Counted from the stretch's first letter, positions 28,853-38,293 are shown. The stretch is 64,000 bases of DNA from VFMC01 sp046331225 (GCA_046331225.1 JAXLRF010000004.1:62001-126000), one strand, 5' to 3'. Notes: generated by a model from the sequence alone, not told the origin. A program made the numbers and translations.

Positions 28853-29930
28853 CGCCCGCCACCGTACCGGCGACGATCCGCACCGTGGCATCGGGATGGG
28901 CGGCCTCGGGCAGGGCCGACGCAGTGGTGAGCACCACCTGGCCCGGCGGCAGATGGCGCAGCAACGACGTGGCCCGCTGGGCGTCGAGTTCGGACAGCAC
29001 GTCGTCGAGGATCAGCACGGGTGCCGTGCCGGTGCGCTCGGTCACCAGCCGGTGCGCCCCGAGGCGCAACGCGAGCGCGAGCGTGCGCTGCTCACCCTGC
29101 GACGCGTGCGTGCGTGCCGGCATGCCGTTGATCACCAACTCGACGTCGTCGCGGTGCGGGCCGACCGTCGACACCCCCCGTCGCACGTCGTCGGCCCGCG
29201 ACGTCGCCAGCGCCGCGGCCAGGCCCCGCTGTCGCCACGCGGGTTCGTAGCGCAGTTCGACCGGCGTGGTGACGCCGGCCAGGTGCTCGTAGGCCTCCTG
29301 CACCATCGGCCCGAGCCGGGCGATGAGCACCGAACGCGCGTACCCGAACTGGTCGCCGAGTTCGGCGTACTTCAGATCCCACACGTCGAGGGTCAGTTCG
29401 GACGCCTCGTCGAGCCGGCCGCCGGCCTGCTTGAGCAGGGTGTTCCGCTGCTTCACCACGCGGTCGACCTCGAGCCGCATCGCGTCGTACTTGAGCGCCA
29501 GCGCGACGAGGGTGTCGTCGAGGAACCGGCGACGCTCGGACGGGCCCTCCTTCACGAGCGCGAGGTCGTCGGGCGAGAACACGCTCACGCGCACGACGCC
29601 GAGCAGGTCGCGCGTGCGCGGCAGCTTCTGGCGGTTCACCAACACCCGGCTGCGCCCCGTGCGGCTGAGCTCGGCCTCGACCAGCACCTCGCGCCCGTCC
29701 TCCTGGCGCACGGTGGCACGGATGATCGCAGCGTCGGCACCGAGGCGGATCAGTGCCTCGGTCGGCGCGCCTCGGAAGCTGTCGAGGGTGGACAGGTAGC
29801 CGAGAGCTTCGGCGAAGTTGGTCTTGCCCTGGCCGTTCTGGCCGACGACGGCCGTCGTGCCCGCGGTGAGGTCGAACGCGGCCGAGACGTAGTTGCGGTA
29901 GTCGACCAGTTCGAGCCGGGTGACGATCAC
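28845..29930 (-). CDS. recF: DNA replication and repair protein RecF
   Basis: 361 residues from GTG 29930. SMC-like ATPase: Walker A GQNGQGKTNF near residue 34, signature SQGEQRTLALALRLG near residue 275, Walker B VLILDDVLSELDAQR. It loads RecA at gaps with RecOR. The family N-terminus (TRLELVDYRNY) starts right after the GTG; the 29 upstream codons to 30017 overlap dnaN and are rejected. Confidence 0.96.
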   Translation of the reverse strand: MIVTRLELVDYRNYVSAAFDLTAGTTAVVGQNGQGKTNFAEALGYLSTLDSFRGAPTEALIRLGADAAIIRATVRQEDGREVLVEAELSRTGRSRVLVNRQKLPRTRDLLGVVRVSVFSPDDLALVKEGPSERRRFLDDTLVALALKYDAMRLEVDRVVKQRNTLLKQAGGRLDEASELTLDVWDLKYAELGDQFGYARSVLIARLGPMVQEAYEHLAGVTTPVELRYEPAWRQRGLAAALATSRADDVRRGVSTVGPHRDDVELVINGMPARTHASQGEQRTLALALRLGAHRLVTERTGTAPVLILDDVLSELDAQRATSLLRHLPPGQVVLTTASALPEAAHPDATVRIVAGTVAGDG

Positions 29931-29961
29931 AGGAGCTCGGGCGAGCCCGGGCGGCGCCCGA

Positions 29962-31056
29962 TCAGGGCACGCGCACCGGCATGAGCAGGTACAGGTAGTC
30001 GTCCGACCCGACGCCACGCACGACGGCCGGCTTGAGCGCGTCGATGGTCGACAACGTCACCTGTTCGGACGACACGGCCTCGACCCCGGCCGCCAGGTAG
30101 TCGGGGTTGAACGCGACGGTGAGGTCGGAGCCGCTGGCGCTGGCATCGAGCTCTTCGACGGCGTTGCCGACGTCCTGGGTGATCGCGGTGAGCTTCAGCC
30201 CGTCGGCCGAGATCTGCAGGCGCACCGGCGTGGCGTCACGAGCCAGGATCTTCACGCGGCGGATGGCCTCGAGCAACGGCTCGCGATCGACCGTGAGCAC
30301 GTTGGGGTGGCTGGCCGGGATGAGCTGGCGGTAGTTGGGGAACTCGCCCTCGATGAGTCGGGTGGTGAGCCGAGTGCTGCCGATCTCGAAGGTGGCGTCG
30401 CGCTCGCCGAGGCGCAGGACGAGCTCCTCCCCGAGGCCGAGCACGCGCTGCAGCTCGTTGAGGGCACGACCGGGCACCAGCACCTTCTGGTCGGTGCCGA
30501 GCACGCTCACCCCGGGCAGGTCGCGCACCGCCAGGCGGTACGAGTCCGTCGCGACCAGGCGGAGGCCGTCGTTCTCGGCGGTGAGCAGCACGCCGGTGAG
30601 GATCGGGCGGGCCTCGTCGGTGCTGGCCGCGCGGACGACCTGACGCAGCGCCTCGCCGAACGCGGCGGCGTTGATGGTGACGGCACTCGAGGCCGGGGCC
30701 GCGAGTCGGGGGTAGTCGTCGAGCGAGAGCGGGCGGACGCTGAACTGCGAGCGACCACCGCTGATCTTCACGTCGTCGTCGTCGACGTCGACCTCGACCT
30801 TGCCGGCCGGGAGCGACCGGACGATGTCGCTGGCCAGGCGGGCCGGCAGCACCACACCGCCGTCGGTGTCGCCGCCCACGGTGACGTCGAGCTGGATCGT
30901 GAGGTCGAGATCGGTGCCGGTGACCGTGAGCTGGTCGCCGTGGAGCTCGAGCCGCAGGCCCGAGAGCACGGGGAGGGTGCCGGTCCGACCGGTGGCGGCG
31001 CGCCCCGCGGTGGCCAGTGCCTCGGCCAGGGTTTCACGTTCGCAACGGAACTTCAC
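29962..31056 (-). CDS. dnaN: DNA polymerase III beta clamp
   Basis: 364 residues with the three-domain sliding-clamp pattern (MKFRCERETLAEAL; GRALNELQRVLG; DYLYLLMPVRVP at the C-terminus). It encircles DNA and tethers the polymerase. GTG start with GAGAGG upstream. It is transcribed away from oriC with dnaA upstream and recF downstream. Confidence 0.98.
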   Translation of the reverse strand: MKFRCERETLAEALATAGRAATGRTGTLPVLSGLRLELHGDQLTVTGTDLDLTIQLDVTVGGDTDGGVVLPARLASDIVRSLPAGKVEVDVDDDDVKISGGRSQFSVRPLSLDDYPRLAAPASSAVTINAAAFGEALRQVVRAASTDEARPILTGVLLTAENDGLRLVATDSYRLAVRDLPGVSVLGTDQKVLVPGRALNELQRVLGLGEELVLRLGERDATFEIGSTRLTTRLIEGEFPNYRQLIPASHPNVLTVDREPLLEAIRRVKILARDATPVRLQISADGLKLTAITQDVGNAVEELDASASGSDLTVAFNPDYLAAGVEAVSSEQVTLSTIDALKPAVVRGVGSDDYLYLLMPVRVP

Positions 31057-31306
31057 AGGGAACCTCTCTCACCACGTCGTGTGCTTGAAAAGACAATAGA
31101 AGTAATAAGGGCTGTGGATTGTGAACAACCCGCCGTCGCGCCAGCGTACGGCCGCTTCGCGCGTTCACACCGATGTCCACCCGCGTCCCCACCCCGGAAA
31201 TCACATCGTGGTGCTTCGGTGGACATCGCGCGTGTCGTCCACCGCGCGCGTCGGTCCGTCCCCAGGGAATCCCCAGCCCGGTGAGCAGTCGTCGCCACCG
31301 GTGCCC
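31057..31306. other. oriC: probable oriC, dnaA-dnaN intergenic region
   Basis: 250 bp without a gene, in the usual actinobacterial origin position. At the dnaN side 31083-31128 is AT-rich (GAAAAGACAATAGAAGTAAT), a likely unwinding element. It is followed by TGTGGATTG (31113-31121) and TGTGAACAA (31120-31128), DnaA-box-like with one or two mismatches, then weaker ATGTCCACC copies in both orientations near 31173 and 31218. No perfect box is present, so function may depend on the boxes upstream of dnaA as well. Confidence 0.6.
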
Positions 31307-32731
31307 TCAGCTGGTCTTCAACCGCTGGACGAGGTCGGTGACCTGGTCGTACACCTGCTTGCGCTCCTTCATCAGCCGCTGGATCTTCTCGACGGCGTGG
31401 ATGACGGTGGTGTGGTCGCGACCGCCGAACAGCCGGGCGATGCTGGGGTACGACAGGTCGGTGAGCTCGCGGAACACGTACATCGCGGTCTGCCGAGCCG
31501 TGACCAGCGGGCGCTGCCGGCTCTTCGAGCGCAGTGCCTCGACGCTGAAGCCGAGGATCACCGCGATCTCGGCGAGCAGCTCCTCGTCGCTGCGGGTCTT
31601 GACCTGGCTGCCGGTCATCAGGTCGCCGAGGAGTTGTTCGGCCAGGTGCGTGCTGATCGGCACGTGGTTGAGGCTCGCGTAGGCCGTCACCCGGATCAGC
31701 GCGCCCTCGAGCTCACGGATGTTGCTGGTGATGCGGGACGCGATGAACTCGAGCGTCTCGGACGGGACCGGGCTGCGGTCGCGCTCGGCCTTGTTGCGGA
31801 GGATCGCGAGCCGGGTCTCGAGGTCGGGCGGCTGGATGTCGGTGATCAGGCCCCACTTGAACCGGCCGCGGAGGCGTTCCTCGAGCGTCGGGATCGCGTC
31901 GGGCATGCGGTCGCTCGACATCACGATCTGCTTGTTCGCACCGTGCAGTGAGTTGAAGGTGTGGAAGAACTCCTCCTGGAGCCCTTCCTTGCCCTCCATG
32001 AACTGGATGTCGTCGATGAGCAGCACGTCGATGTCGCGGTAGCGGCGCTTGAAGTTGGCGATCGTGTTGGTACGGATGCCGTCGACGTACTCGTTCAGGA
32101 AGGTCTCGGTGCTCACGTATCGCACCACGTCGTGCTGGTAGTGATGGTGCACGTAGTGGCCGATGGCGTGCAGCAGGTGGGTCTTGCCCAGACCCGCCGA
32201 GCCGTAGATGAACAGCGGGTTGTAGCTGCGCCCCGGCGTCTCGGCCACACGCAACGCCGCGGCCAGCGCGAACTGGTTGGACGCGCCCTTCACGAACGTC
32301 TCGAACGTGTACCGGGGGTTGAGCCCGGCGAGGTCGAGCGCCCCCTGCGTGCTGGCTCCGAGGTTGGGCGAGCCCACGCCGACCGGGCTCGACGATCCGG
32401 ACGATCCGGACGATCCGGACGAGGTCGGCGACGACGGGACGAGATCGAGTTCGTCCTGGTGACCAGTGAGGTCGAACGGCTCGGCGGCGGGGACGTCGAC
32501 CACCAGCTGGCGATGCGCGACCCCGATCTCCTCCATGGCGTCGCGGACCAAGGGGAGATAGCGGGTGAGGATGCGGTCGCGGGTGGTGTTGTTGGGGGCG
32601 CTCAGGTGCAGCGTCGACGGATCGCCGTCGAGCGCGACGACGTCCTGGAACGTCGAGAACCACACCGCTTCGGACACCTGGGCACGCAGGAGTTGCGCCA
32701 CCGCTGTCCACATCTGTTCGGCGTCGCTCAC
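31307..32731 (-). CDS. dnaA: chromosomal replication initiator DnaA
   Basis: 474 residues from GTG 32731, which has GGAGGAGG at an ideal distance. Domain I is the N-terminal 90 residues. Domain II is a short Gly/Ser linker. The AAA+ domain has Walker A GSAGLGKTHLL and Walker B VLLIDDIQF, and the C-terminal DNA-binding domain has the signature GGRDHTTVIHAVEKI. It binds DnaA boxes and opens oriC. The frame continues upstream to 32899, but that part carries DnaA boxes and lacks homology. Confidence 0.97.
   Translation of the reverse strand: MSDAEQMWTAVAQLLRAQVSEAVWFSTFQDVVALDGDPSTLHLSAPNNTTRDRILTRYLPLVRDAMEEIGVAHRQLVVDVPAAEPFDLTGHQDELDLVPSSPTSSGSSGSSGSSSPVGVGSPNLGASTQGALDLAGLNPRYTFETFVKGASNQFALAAALRVAETPGRSYNPLFIYGSAGLGKTHLLHAIGHYVHHHYQHDVVRYVSTETFLNEYVDGIRTNTIANFKRRYRDIDVLLIDDIQFMEGKEGLQEEFFHTFNSLHGANKQIVMSSDRMPDAIPTLEERLRGRFKWGLITDIQPPDLETRLAILRNKAERDRSPVPSETLEFIASRITSNIRELEGALIRVTAYASLNHVPISTHLAEQLLGDLMTGSQVKTRSDEELLAEIAVILGFSVEALRSKSRQRPLVTARQTAMYVFRELTDLSYPSIARLFGGRDHTTVIHAVEKIQRLMKERKQVYDQVTDLVQRLKTS
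32391..32417 (-). repeat. three 9-bp tandem repeats in the dnaA linker
   Basis: GACGATCCG is repeated three times in domain II of dnaA and encodes Gly-Ser-Ser units of the flexible linker. Confidence 0.8.
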
Positions 32732-32801
32732 CTGCACCTCCTCCGTCGCCACCGTCGGACATCCGACGTCTGTCCACATCGTTGTCCACAACTGTGGACG
32801 A
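32704..32801. promoter_or_regulatory. DnaA-box cluster at the dnaA promoter
   Basis: CTGTCCACA (32704-32712, in the dnaA 5' end), CTGTCCACA (32770-32778), TTGTCCACA (32782-32790, perfect actinobacterial box) and TGTGGACGA (32793-32801, opposite strand). Four boxes within 100 bp suggest DnaA autoregulation and possibly an upstream part of a bipartite origin. Confidence 0.65.
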
Positions 32802-32972
32802 GCGCCAGCCCCACGCGGGATGCGCCGGCGGTGGAGCCCGTGGAACCTAGCAGCCGGACCGACGGTCGCGGAACGCCGGTCCGTGCCGTCGAGGTGCATC
32901 GTCCCTGGTCACGCGCGCGACCGGTCACGGGACCGCACCGGTCGCGTCGGTGGACGGGCGCGCGTCGGCGTG

Positions 32973-33001
32973 TTGCCGGACGGGGGGCCGAGCCCTAACC
33001 T
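32973..33001 (+). promoter_or_regulatory. probable rpmH operon promoter
   Basis: TTGCCG (32973-32978), 17 bp, TAACCT (32996-33001), giving a leader of about 120 nt before rpmH. The 400 bp between dnaA and rpmH hold this promoter, the DnaA boxes and nothing else I can name. Confidence 0.55.
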
Positions 33002-33131
33002 GTGGAAGTTCTCGTACTCGCCGTCCCGCGAGCGTGCGCCGGTCCCGCCGGCGTCGTCGCCACCAACGCGCCGAGAGCCCGAGGTTCATGTCTCCCACCG
33101 GGTCACCGGTGGCCGTCCCCAGGAGGGTCGC

Positions 33132-33266
33132 GTGAAGCGCACCTACCAGCCGAACAACCGTCGCCGTGCGCGCAAGCACGGCTTTCGCGCCCGCATGAGC
33201 ACCCGTGCCGGCCGCGCCGTGCTGAAGGCCCGTCGCGCCAAGGGCCGGCACAAGCTGTCGGCTTGA
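33132..33266 (+). CDS. rpmH: 50S ribosomal protein bL34
   Basis: 44 residues, the expected length, with the family sequence beginning VKRTYQPNNRRRARKHGFR and ending GRHKLSA. GTG start at 33132 with AGGAGGG eight bases upstream. It is first in the rpmH-rnpA-yidD-yidC-jag-rsmG run, divergent from dnaA. Confidence 0.98.
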   Translation: MKRTYQPNNRRRARKHGFRARMSTRAGRAVLKARRAKGRHKLSA

Positions 33267-33646
33267 TCTGGCGCATCCGGGAACGGAGCGTCTTCGCACG
33301 CCTGTCGCAGGACGGGCTCCGCACCCGGGCCGGAGTGTTGTGGTGCACCTTCCTCCCCGATCCGTCCGCATCGCCGCCGCGCGTGGCGTTTGCGATCGGC
33401 CGCGCCGTGGGGCCGGCCGTCGTCCGCAACCACCTGCGGCGACGTCTGCGCGCCCTGCTGTCGGTGGACCCGGCGACGACGCCGTCACGAGCACTTCCGC
33501 CGGGCTGGTACCTGATCGGCGCCCGGCCGGCCGCCGCCGAGCGGTCGTTCCCGCAGCTGAGCTCCGACGTCGAGGCGCTGGTGCGTTCCGTCGTGCAGCA
33601 CCGGCGAGCGGCCGTGACCGCCTCGCCGGTCGTCCCACCTGGGTGA
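33263..33646 (+). CDS. rnpA: ribonuclease P protein component
   Basis: 127 residues from a TTG that overlaps the rpmH stop (TTGA). It has the RNase P protein fold pattern: RFAIGRAVGPAVVRNHLRRRLRALL carries the RNR signature (here VRNHLRRRLR, about residues 55-65). It assists 5' maturation of tRNAs with the RNA subunit. The overlap explains the unusual start; longer frames upstream are shadows of rpmH. Confidence 0.92.
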   Translation: MIWRIRERSVFARLSQDGLRTRAGVLWCTFLPDPSASPPRVAFAIGRAVGPAVVRNHLRRRLRALLSVDPATTPSRALPPGWYLIGARPAAAERSFPQLSSDVEALVRSVVQHRRAAVTASPVVPPG

Positions 33647-33903
33647 TGCGTTCGATCCTCTGGTACCAGCGCTCGGTCGACGGGCGTCCCTCGCCGTGCC
33701 GGTTCACGCCCACCTGTTCGTCCTACGCCCTCGAGGCCCTCGAGGTGCACGGCACCCGTCGCGGCCTGTGGCTCACCGTGCGGCGGCTGCTCCGATGCCG
33801 CCCGTTCGGCCCGTCCGGCTGGGACCCCGTCCCCGAGCCGACCCCTGACACCGTGTCGGACTCATCGTCCCCGCGTTCACCCCGAAAGCGAGCGCTCGCA
33901 TGA
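33646..33903 (+). CDS. yidD: membrane protein insertion efficiency factor YidD
   Basis: 85 residues with the YidD core: WYQRSVDG, CRFTPTCSSYALEALEVHG, then CRPFGPSGWDPVP. The three conserved Cys are present. Start ATG 33646 shares one base with the rnpA stop, and its stop overlaps the yidC start (ATGA). It sits at the inner membrane and helps YidC. Confidence 0.95.
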   Translation: MRSILWYQRSVDGRPSPCRFTPTCSSYALEALEVHGTRRGLWLTVRRLLRCRPFGPSGWDPVPEPTPDTVSDSSSPRSPRKRALA

Positions 33904-34997
33904 TCGCACTCGGCCTGTTCGAAGGCCCCGCCTGGTTGCTGGCGAAGTTCTACGACCTCACCAACAACTACATCCTGTCGATCTCCCTCATCGCCGTCGT
34001 CGTGATGCTCATCACGGCGCCGCTGCAGCTCAAGGCCACCAAGGGCATGCTCGAGATGCAGCGGCTCCAGCCCGAGCTGCGCAAGCTGCAGCAGCAGTAC
34101 CGCAGCGACCGGCAGAAGCTCAACGAAGAGATGATGAAGCTCTACCAGGAGCACAAGGTCAACCCGTTGGCCTCGTGCTTCCCACTGCTGCTGCAGTTCC
34201 CGGTGTTCATCATCATGTTCCGGGTGCTCCACGGCCTGACCCGTGAGGTCACGTGTGCCCCGACGGGCCTGTCGGACGTGGCGCAGCAGCTGTGCGCCAA
34301 CAAGCCGTCCGGCTCGGTGGTGTTCTACCCCGACTACATCAACGAGAGCACGGCGCTGTACAAGTCGCTCGCGGGCAAGTCGGAGATGCTCTCGTGGGGT
34401 CTCGACCTGGCCGCTCGCCCGTTCCAGGTGATCGGCGACTCGTTCGGCAAGGGCCTGGTGTACGCCCTGCTGGTCGTGGCCCTCGGCGCGCTCTACTTCC
34501 TGCAGCAGCGCATGGTGGCCGCCCGCGCGTCGGTGGCGCCGACCATGTCGGAGACGCAGCAGAAGATCATGCAGTACCTGCCGGTCGTGTTCGCCGTGTT
34601 CCTGGTCTTCTACCTGACCGGTCTGGTGATCTACTACATGGCGCAGGCGATCATCCGCATCGGTCTGCAGTACTACATCACCAAGCGCTTCTACCACGGC
34701 GAGCAGTCGCTCGGTCGCCAGGCCCAGGCCGCCGGCGCACGAGCCCGCGAGATGGCCAAGGAGGACGGCGGCAGTGGTGGCGGTCTGTTCGCCCAGGCCA
34801 AGCGCGAGATGGCTGCGGCGAAGGAGTCGCAGAACGCGTCGAAGGCAGGCGCCAACGGCGCCGCCGGCGCGACGTCGAAGCGCGTGACGGCACCGAAGAA
34901 CAAGCCGACTCCCACGGGCCGGGTGACACGACCGCCGTCGTCCGGCAAGGCCACCAAGCCGACGCCGCCCGCCGCCCGCCCGCCGAAGAAGAAGTAG
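33900..34997 (+). CDS. yidC: membrane protein insertase YidC
   Basis: 365 residues of the YidC/Oxa1/Alb3 family: membrane helices near residues 20-45 (ILSISLIAVVVMLITAPL), a cytosolic hairpin EMQRLQPELRKLQQQYRSDRQ, then helices with LASCFPLLLQFPVFIIMFRVL and later VVFAVFLVFYLTGLVIYY. A Lys/Ala-rich basic tail of about 80 residues could bind ribosomes. It inserts membrane proteins alone or with SecYEG. Confidence 0.96.
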   Translation: MIALGLFEGPAWLLAKFYDLTNNYILSISLIAVVVMLITAPLQLKATKGMLEMQRLQPELRKLQQQYRSDRQKLNEEMMKLYQEHKVNPLASCFPLLLQFPVFIIMFRVLHGLTREVTCAPTGLSDVAQQLCANKPSGSVVFYPDYINESTALYKSLAGKSEMLSWGLDLAARPFQVIGDSFGKGLVYALLVVALGALYFLQQRMVAARASVAPTMSETQQKIMQYLPVVFAVFLVFYLTGLVIYYMAQAIIRIGLQYYITKRFYHGEQSLGRQAQAAGARAREMAKEDGGSGGGLFAQAKREMAAAKESQNASKAGANGAAGATSKRVTAPKNKPTPTGRVTRPPSSGKATKPTPPAARPPKKK

Positions 34998-35003
34998 GCA
35001 GCC

Positions 35004-36206
35004 GTGGAGTGGGTGGAGACCACCGGCAAGACCGTCGACGAGGCGCGCAACCGTGCCCTCGACCAGTTGGGCGTCGCCGAGGACGACGCGGAGATCGTCG
35101 TGCTCGACGAGCCGCGTGCAGGTCTGTTCGGCCGCGTGCGCGGCGAGGCCCGCGTACGGGCACGTGTTCGCCCGACGACCCCGCGACCCAAGCTCGACCG
35201 ACGCGACCGCAAGCGCAAGGACGCGAAGGACGCAAAGGGCGGGCGAGCCGAGACCACCGGCGACGAGACGACCAGTGACGCACCGGCACCCAAGCCGGCT
35301 CGCGCCCCCCGCGCCGCACGATCATCGGCGCGCCCGGTGGCCGTCGCCGACACGCCGGCCGCGAGCGCCGACCAGGCGTCGGACGATGCGTCCGACATCG
35401 TGTCGGACGACTTGACCGACGAGACCAGCTCACGCCCGACGGGTCAGCGGTCACGCCGTCGCGGCCGTCGCGGACGCGGCGGCTCGGGTGGTCGTCCTCG
35501 CGACGAGTCGTCCACCGAGGCCGACGGCACCGATCAGGACGAGACCGACGAACGCGACCACGCCGACCCGGTTGGTGATGCGGCGGCGACGGACGCAGTC
35601 GCCGAGCGGGATCAGGATCAGGACCAGGACCAGGCGGTCCGAACCCGGGCGCCGCGCGCCCGTCACCGCGCCGGGCGGGAATCCGGCAACCCGGCGGACG
35701 CCGATGCGGCCACGCCCGAGCAGAGGAGCAACGACACCATGGTGGATGCAGTGCAGGTGGGTGACGAGGCCCGCAAGTTCGTGCAGGGCGTCGTCGACGC
35801 CTTCGGTCTGACGGGCACGACCAGCGTGCGCCAGGACGGCGACGACCTCGAGGTGGCCGTCGACGGCGCCGACCTCGGTCTCCTCGTCGGCCCGCGTGGC
35901 ACGACGCTGCAGGCGTTGCAGGAGTTGGCTCGGGTCGCGGCACAGCGCCGCCTCGGCGACCACGACACCCGGCTGCGGGTCGATGTCGGTGGGTACCGCG
36001 AGCGCCGCAAGGAGGCACTGAGCCGGTTCGCCCGCCAGGTGGCCGAGCAGGTGGTCGCCGATGGGACGGCGAAGCGCCTCGAGCCGATGAGCTCGTCGGA
36101 TCGCAAGGTCATCCACGACGAGCTGGCCTCGTTCGAGGGTGTGGTCACCCGGTCCGAGGGCGACGACCCCCGCCGGTGCGTGGTCATCGCACCTGCGACG
36201 GCCTGA
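35004..36206 (+). CDS. jag: Jag/KhpB-type RNA-binding protein with expanded linker
   Basis: 400 residues. Jag_N at 1-50 (WVETTGKTVDEARNRALDQLG, LFGRVRGEARV), a disordered charged linker of about 180 residues (Arg/Asp-rich, with a DQDQDQDQ run from a GATCAGGACCAG repeat at about 35610), then KH (LGLLVGPRGTTLQALQEL) and R3H (ERRKEALSRFARQ...SSDRKVIHDEL) domains. Typical Jag proteins are 170-250 residues, so the linker is unusually long. GTG start six bases after the yidC stop. Confidence 0.9.
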   Translation: MEWVETTGKTVDEARNRALDQLGVAEDDAEIVVLDEPRAGLFGRVRGEARVRARVRPTTPRPKLDRRDRKRKDAKDAKGGRAETTGDETTSDAPAPKPARAPRAARSSARPVAVADTPAASADQASDDASDIVSDDLTDETSSRPTGQRSRRRGRRGRGGSGGRPRDESSTEADGTDQDETDERDHADPVGDAAATDAVAERDQDQDQDQAVRTRAPRARHRAGRESGNPADADAATPEQRSNDTMVDAVQVGDEARKFVQGVVDAFGLTGTTSVRQDGDDLEVAVDGADLGLLVGPRGTTLQALQELARVAAQRRLGDHDTRLRVDVGGYRERRKEALSRFARQVAEQVVADGTAKRLEPMSSSDRKVIHDELASFEGVVTRSEGDDPRRCVVIAPATA

Positions 36207-36213
36207 TCCGGCG

Positions 36214-36816
36214 ATGACCGGCGGCGACGACGGTCGCCCCACCCCCCTGCCGCTCGACCCTGCCGTCGATCAGGCACTCCGACGCGCGCTCGGTGAGATC
36301 CAGCGCCGTGGCGCCATCGGCGGTGGCCCGATCGACGACGCGATCGAGCACGCCCGGCACTTCGTGGCCGCGATCCCGGCAGCGGTGGCACCTGGCGCCA
36401 CGCTCGTCGACCTGGGGTCCGGCGGTGGGTTGCCGGGGTTGGTGATCGCCGCGGACCGGCCCGATCTGCGCATCACGCTGGTCGAACGTCGCGCGAAGCG
36501 GGTCGACCTGTTGGCCTATGGCGTGCGCCTCCTCGACGCCGACGCACGAGTCGAGGTGATCGGCGGTGACGTGGCGACCGTGGTGGCTGCTCGCCCGAGG
36601 TCGTTCGACGTGGTGACCGCTCGATCGTTCGCCCCTCCCCCGGTGCTCGGTCCGATCGCCCGAGATCTCCTGGTATCGAGCGGCGTGCTGCTGGTCAGTG
36701 AACCGCCCGGCGACGACGACCGCTGGCCGGTCGATCTGCTGACCACGTGCCAACTGGTGGACGACGGCCGCATCGGCGCCGTCCGTCGCCTGCGCCGCGT
36801 GCCGACAACTGGTTGA
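36214..36816 (+). CDS. rsmG: 16S rRNA m7G527 methyltransferase RsmG
   Basis: 200 residues with a SAM-binding motif VDLGSGGGLPGLVIA near residue 65, LVERRAKRVDLL, and VVTARSFAPPPVLGPIA. Methylates G527 of 16S rRNA; loss gives low-level streptomycin resistance in many bacteria. ATG 36214, seven bases after the jag stop. It is the last gene before the parS array. Confidence 0.95.
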   Translation: MTGGDDGRPTPLPLDPAVDQALRRALGEIQRRGAIGGGPIDDAIEHARHFVAAIPAAVAPGATLVDLGSGGGLPGLVIAADRPDLRITLVERRAKRVDLLAYGVRLLDADARVEVIGGDVATVVAARPRSFDVVTARSFAPPPVLGPIARDLLVSSGVLLVSEPPGDDDRWPVDLLTTCQLVDDGRIGAVRRLRRVPTTG

Positions 36817-36928
36817 CATCCGGCGAGCCGGGGCCGCCGGCCCGCTCGCCCACGTGGCGGCACGCGCGAGTGCTGATCCGGTGTGGACCCGCCTGTCGAG
36901 GCCGGTGGGATGGCGCACCGAGACCGGT

Positions 36929-38250
36929 GTTCCACGTGGAACGAGTACATGGCATCGAGGAGGGCATGGTCACGCCACGGGGCAGTCCTCCTCCCCTGCT
37001 GACCGGTCTGGACAGATCAAGCGACGTGTGCGTGAACCGATCGACGACTCGGACCCGTCGAGGTGGACCCGATCGGCCTCCTGCCGCATGGCCAGGCGCA
37101 TCGCCACGCTCGCGGTCACGGCGCTGCGTGCCCCGGCGGTTCCACGTGGAACTCCGATCCGGCTCAGATGGCGAACGGCTCGCACTCGAGTGCGAGCCAG
37201 GAGTTGCGTCGTGTGATCACGCCAGACCGCCCCCAGGCGTGCCATCGGTTGCACGGCGCGTGGCGCCACGTTCGACGGAGCCGCACGGACTCAGGCGTCC
37301 ATGTTGTGCGGGCGCACAGCGTCACCGAGTGGTTCGTCCCGCCGTCGCAGCGGTTCATCGGGCGTCGGGATGTGCGGGGGATCGGCATCGCCGCGCTCCC
37401 TTGGCCGCGTCGCGCAACGCATCGTTCGTTCCACGTGGAACACACGGTGTTCGATGTCGAGATCGCCGAGCCGAGGCTCCGGGTATGCGAACACTTCGTC
37501 GCGTTCCACCTGGAACCTCGCGCTCGGGCGAGCGGCGAGCGTGGAACGGCTGGGCGAGGTCGCTCGGGGTGCTCGTGGGCGGACCATGGCCACACCCGTT
37601 CCGAAGTTCCACGTGAAACAGCGATGTCTTCGTGTGCGGCGGTCCGGCGCAGGTGGTCGGACGCGGTTCCACGTGGAACGGCAGGATGAGCGACGCCGGG
37701 GTACCGACCCGAGCGGCGCAGGCGGGAGAACGCCAGGCCGGATCGATCCCGAGTGAGCGTCGGTGCCCGGGTATCGCGTCCGCCGGGCGGTTCCACGTCG
37801 AACCGAGCCGTGCGGCGGGATCCACGCTGGGCGGTCGTTGCTGGTCGGACCTCGGTTCCACGTGGAACCGGGCGGTGAACGACCGGTACGGCGACGGATC
37901 CGGGTGGCGTGAGGTGCCGGACGCCCGGACTGACGCTGGTGTGCGCGATCCAGCACGGGGCCCGGTCCGAACCAGGTTCCACGTGGAACGGCGCCCGGCG
38001 ACGGAACGAGGTCGACCCTCGCCCGCGGAGCCCACGCCCAGCGGTCCGGCACCCGCTGATCAGGCAGCAGGTGTCTGCGGTGGTCGGACGTCGGTTCCAC
38101 GTGGAACGGACCGCTGCATGAGCCATGGCGATGGGGGCAGCTGATACCGAGCCGGATGAGGTCGCGGACACCGGTCGGTCTCGCCGGTCCGGTCGACCGG
38201 TGATCCGCGGCACGAGATCGTTCGCTATCACCACCGGTTCCACGTGGAAC
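36929..38250. repeat. parS: array of eleven parS-type centromere sites
   Basis: Eight perfect copies of the palindrome GTTCCACGTGGAAC start at 36929, 37139, 37428, 37666, 37855, 37976, 38095 and 38237. Three copies with one mismatch start at 37503 (CCTGG core), 37606 (right half GTGAAAC, a hybrid with the commoner parS) and 37790 (GTCGAAC). Spacing is 60-290 bp. The whole 36817-38422 block holds no believable gene; the frames there only translate the repeats. parA and parB follow directly, so this is the ParB loading centre. Confidence 0.93.
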
Positions 38251-38284
38251 TGCGGCGGAGGTGCGTCCGCCCGACCGTCAGCCT

Positions 38285-38293
38285 TGCTATCCT
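38285..38293 (+). promoter_or_regulatory. extended -10 promoter of parAB
   Basis: TGCTATCCT (38285-38293) is an extended -10 element, about 130 bp upstream of the parA ATG and just after the last parS site (38237-38250). A ParB complex on that site could affect this promoter. Confidence 0.45.

Noticed and set aside
32732..32899. N-terminal extension of dnaA to 32899
   Set aside because: The extension contains three DnaA boxes and no domain I similarity; GTG 32731 has a strong GGAGGAGG site.
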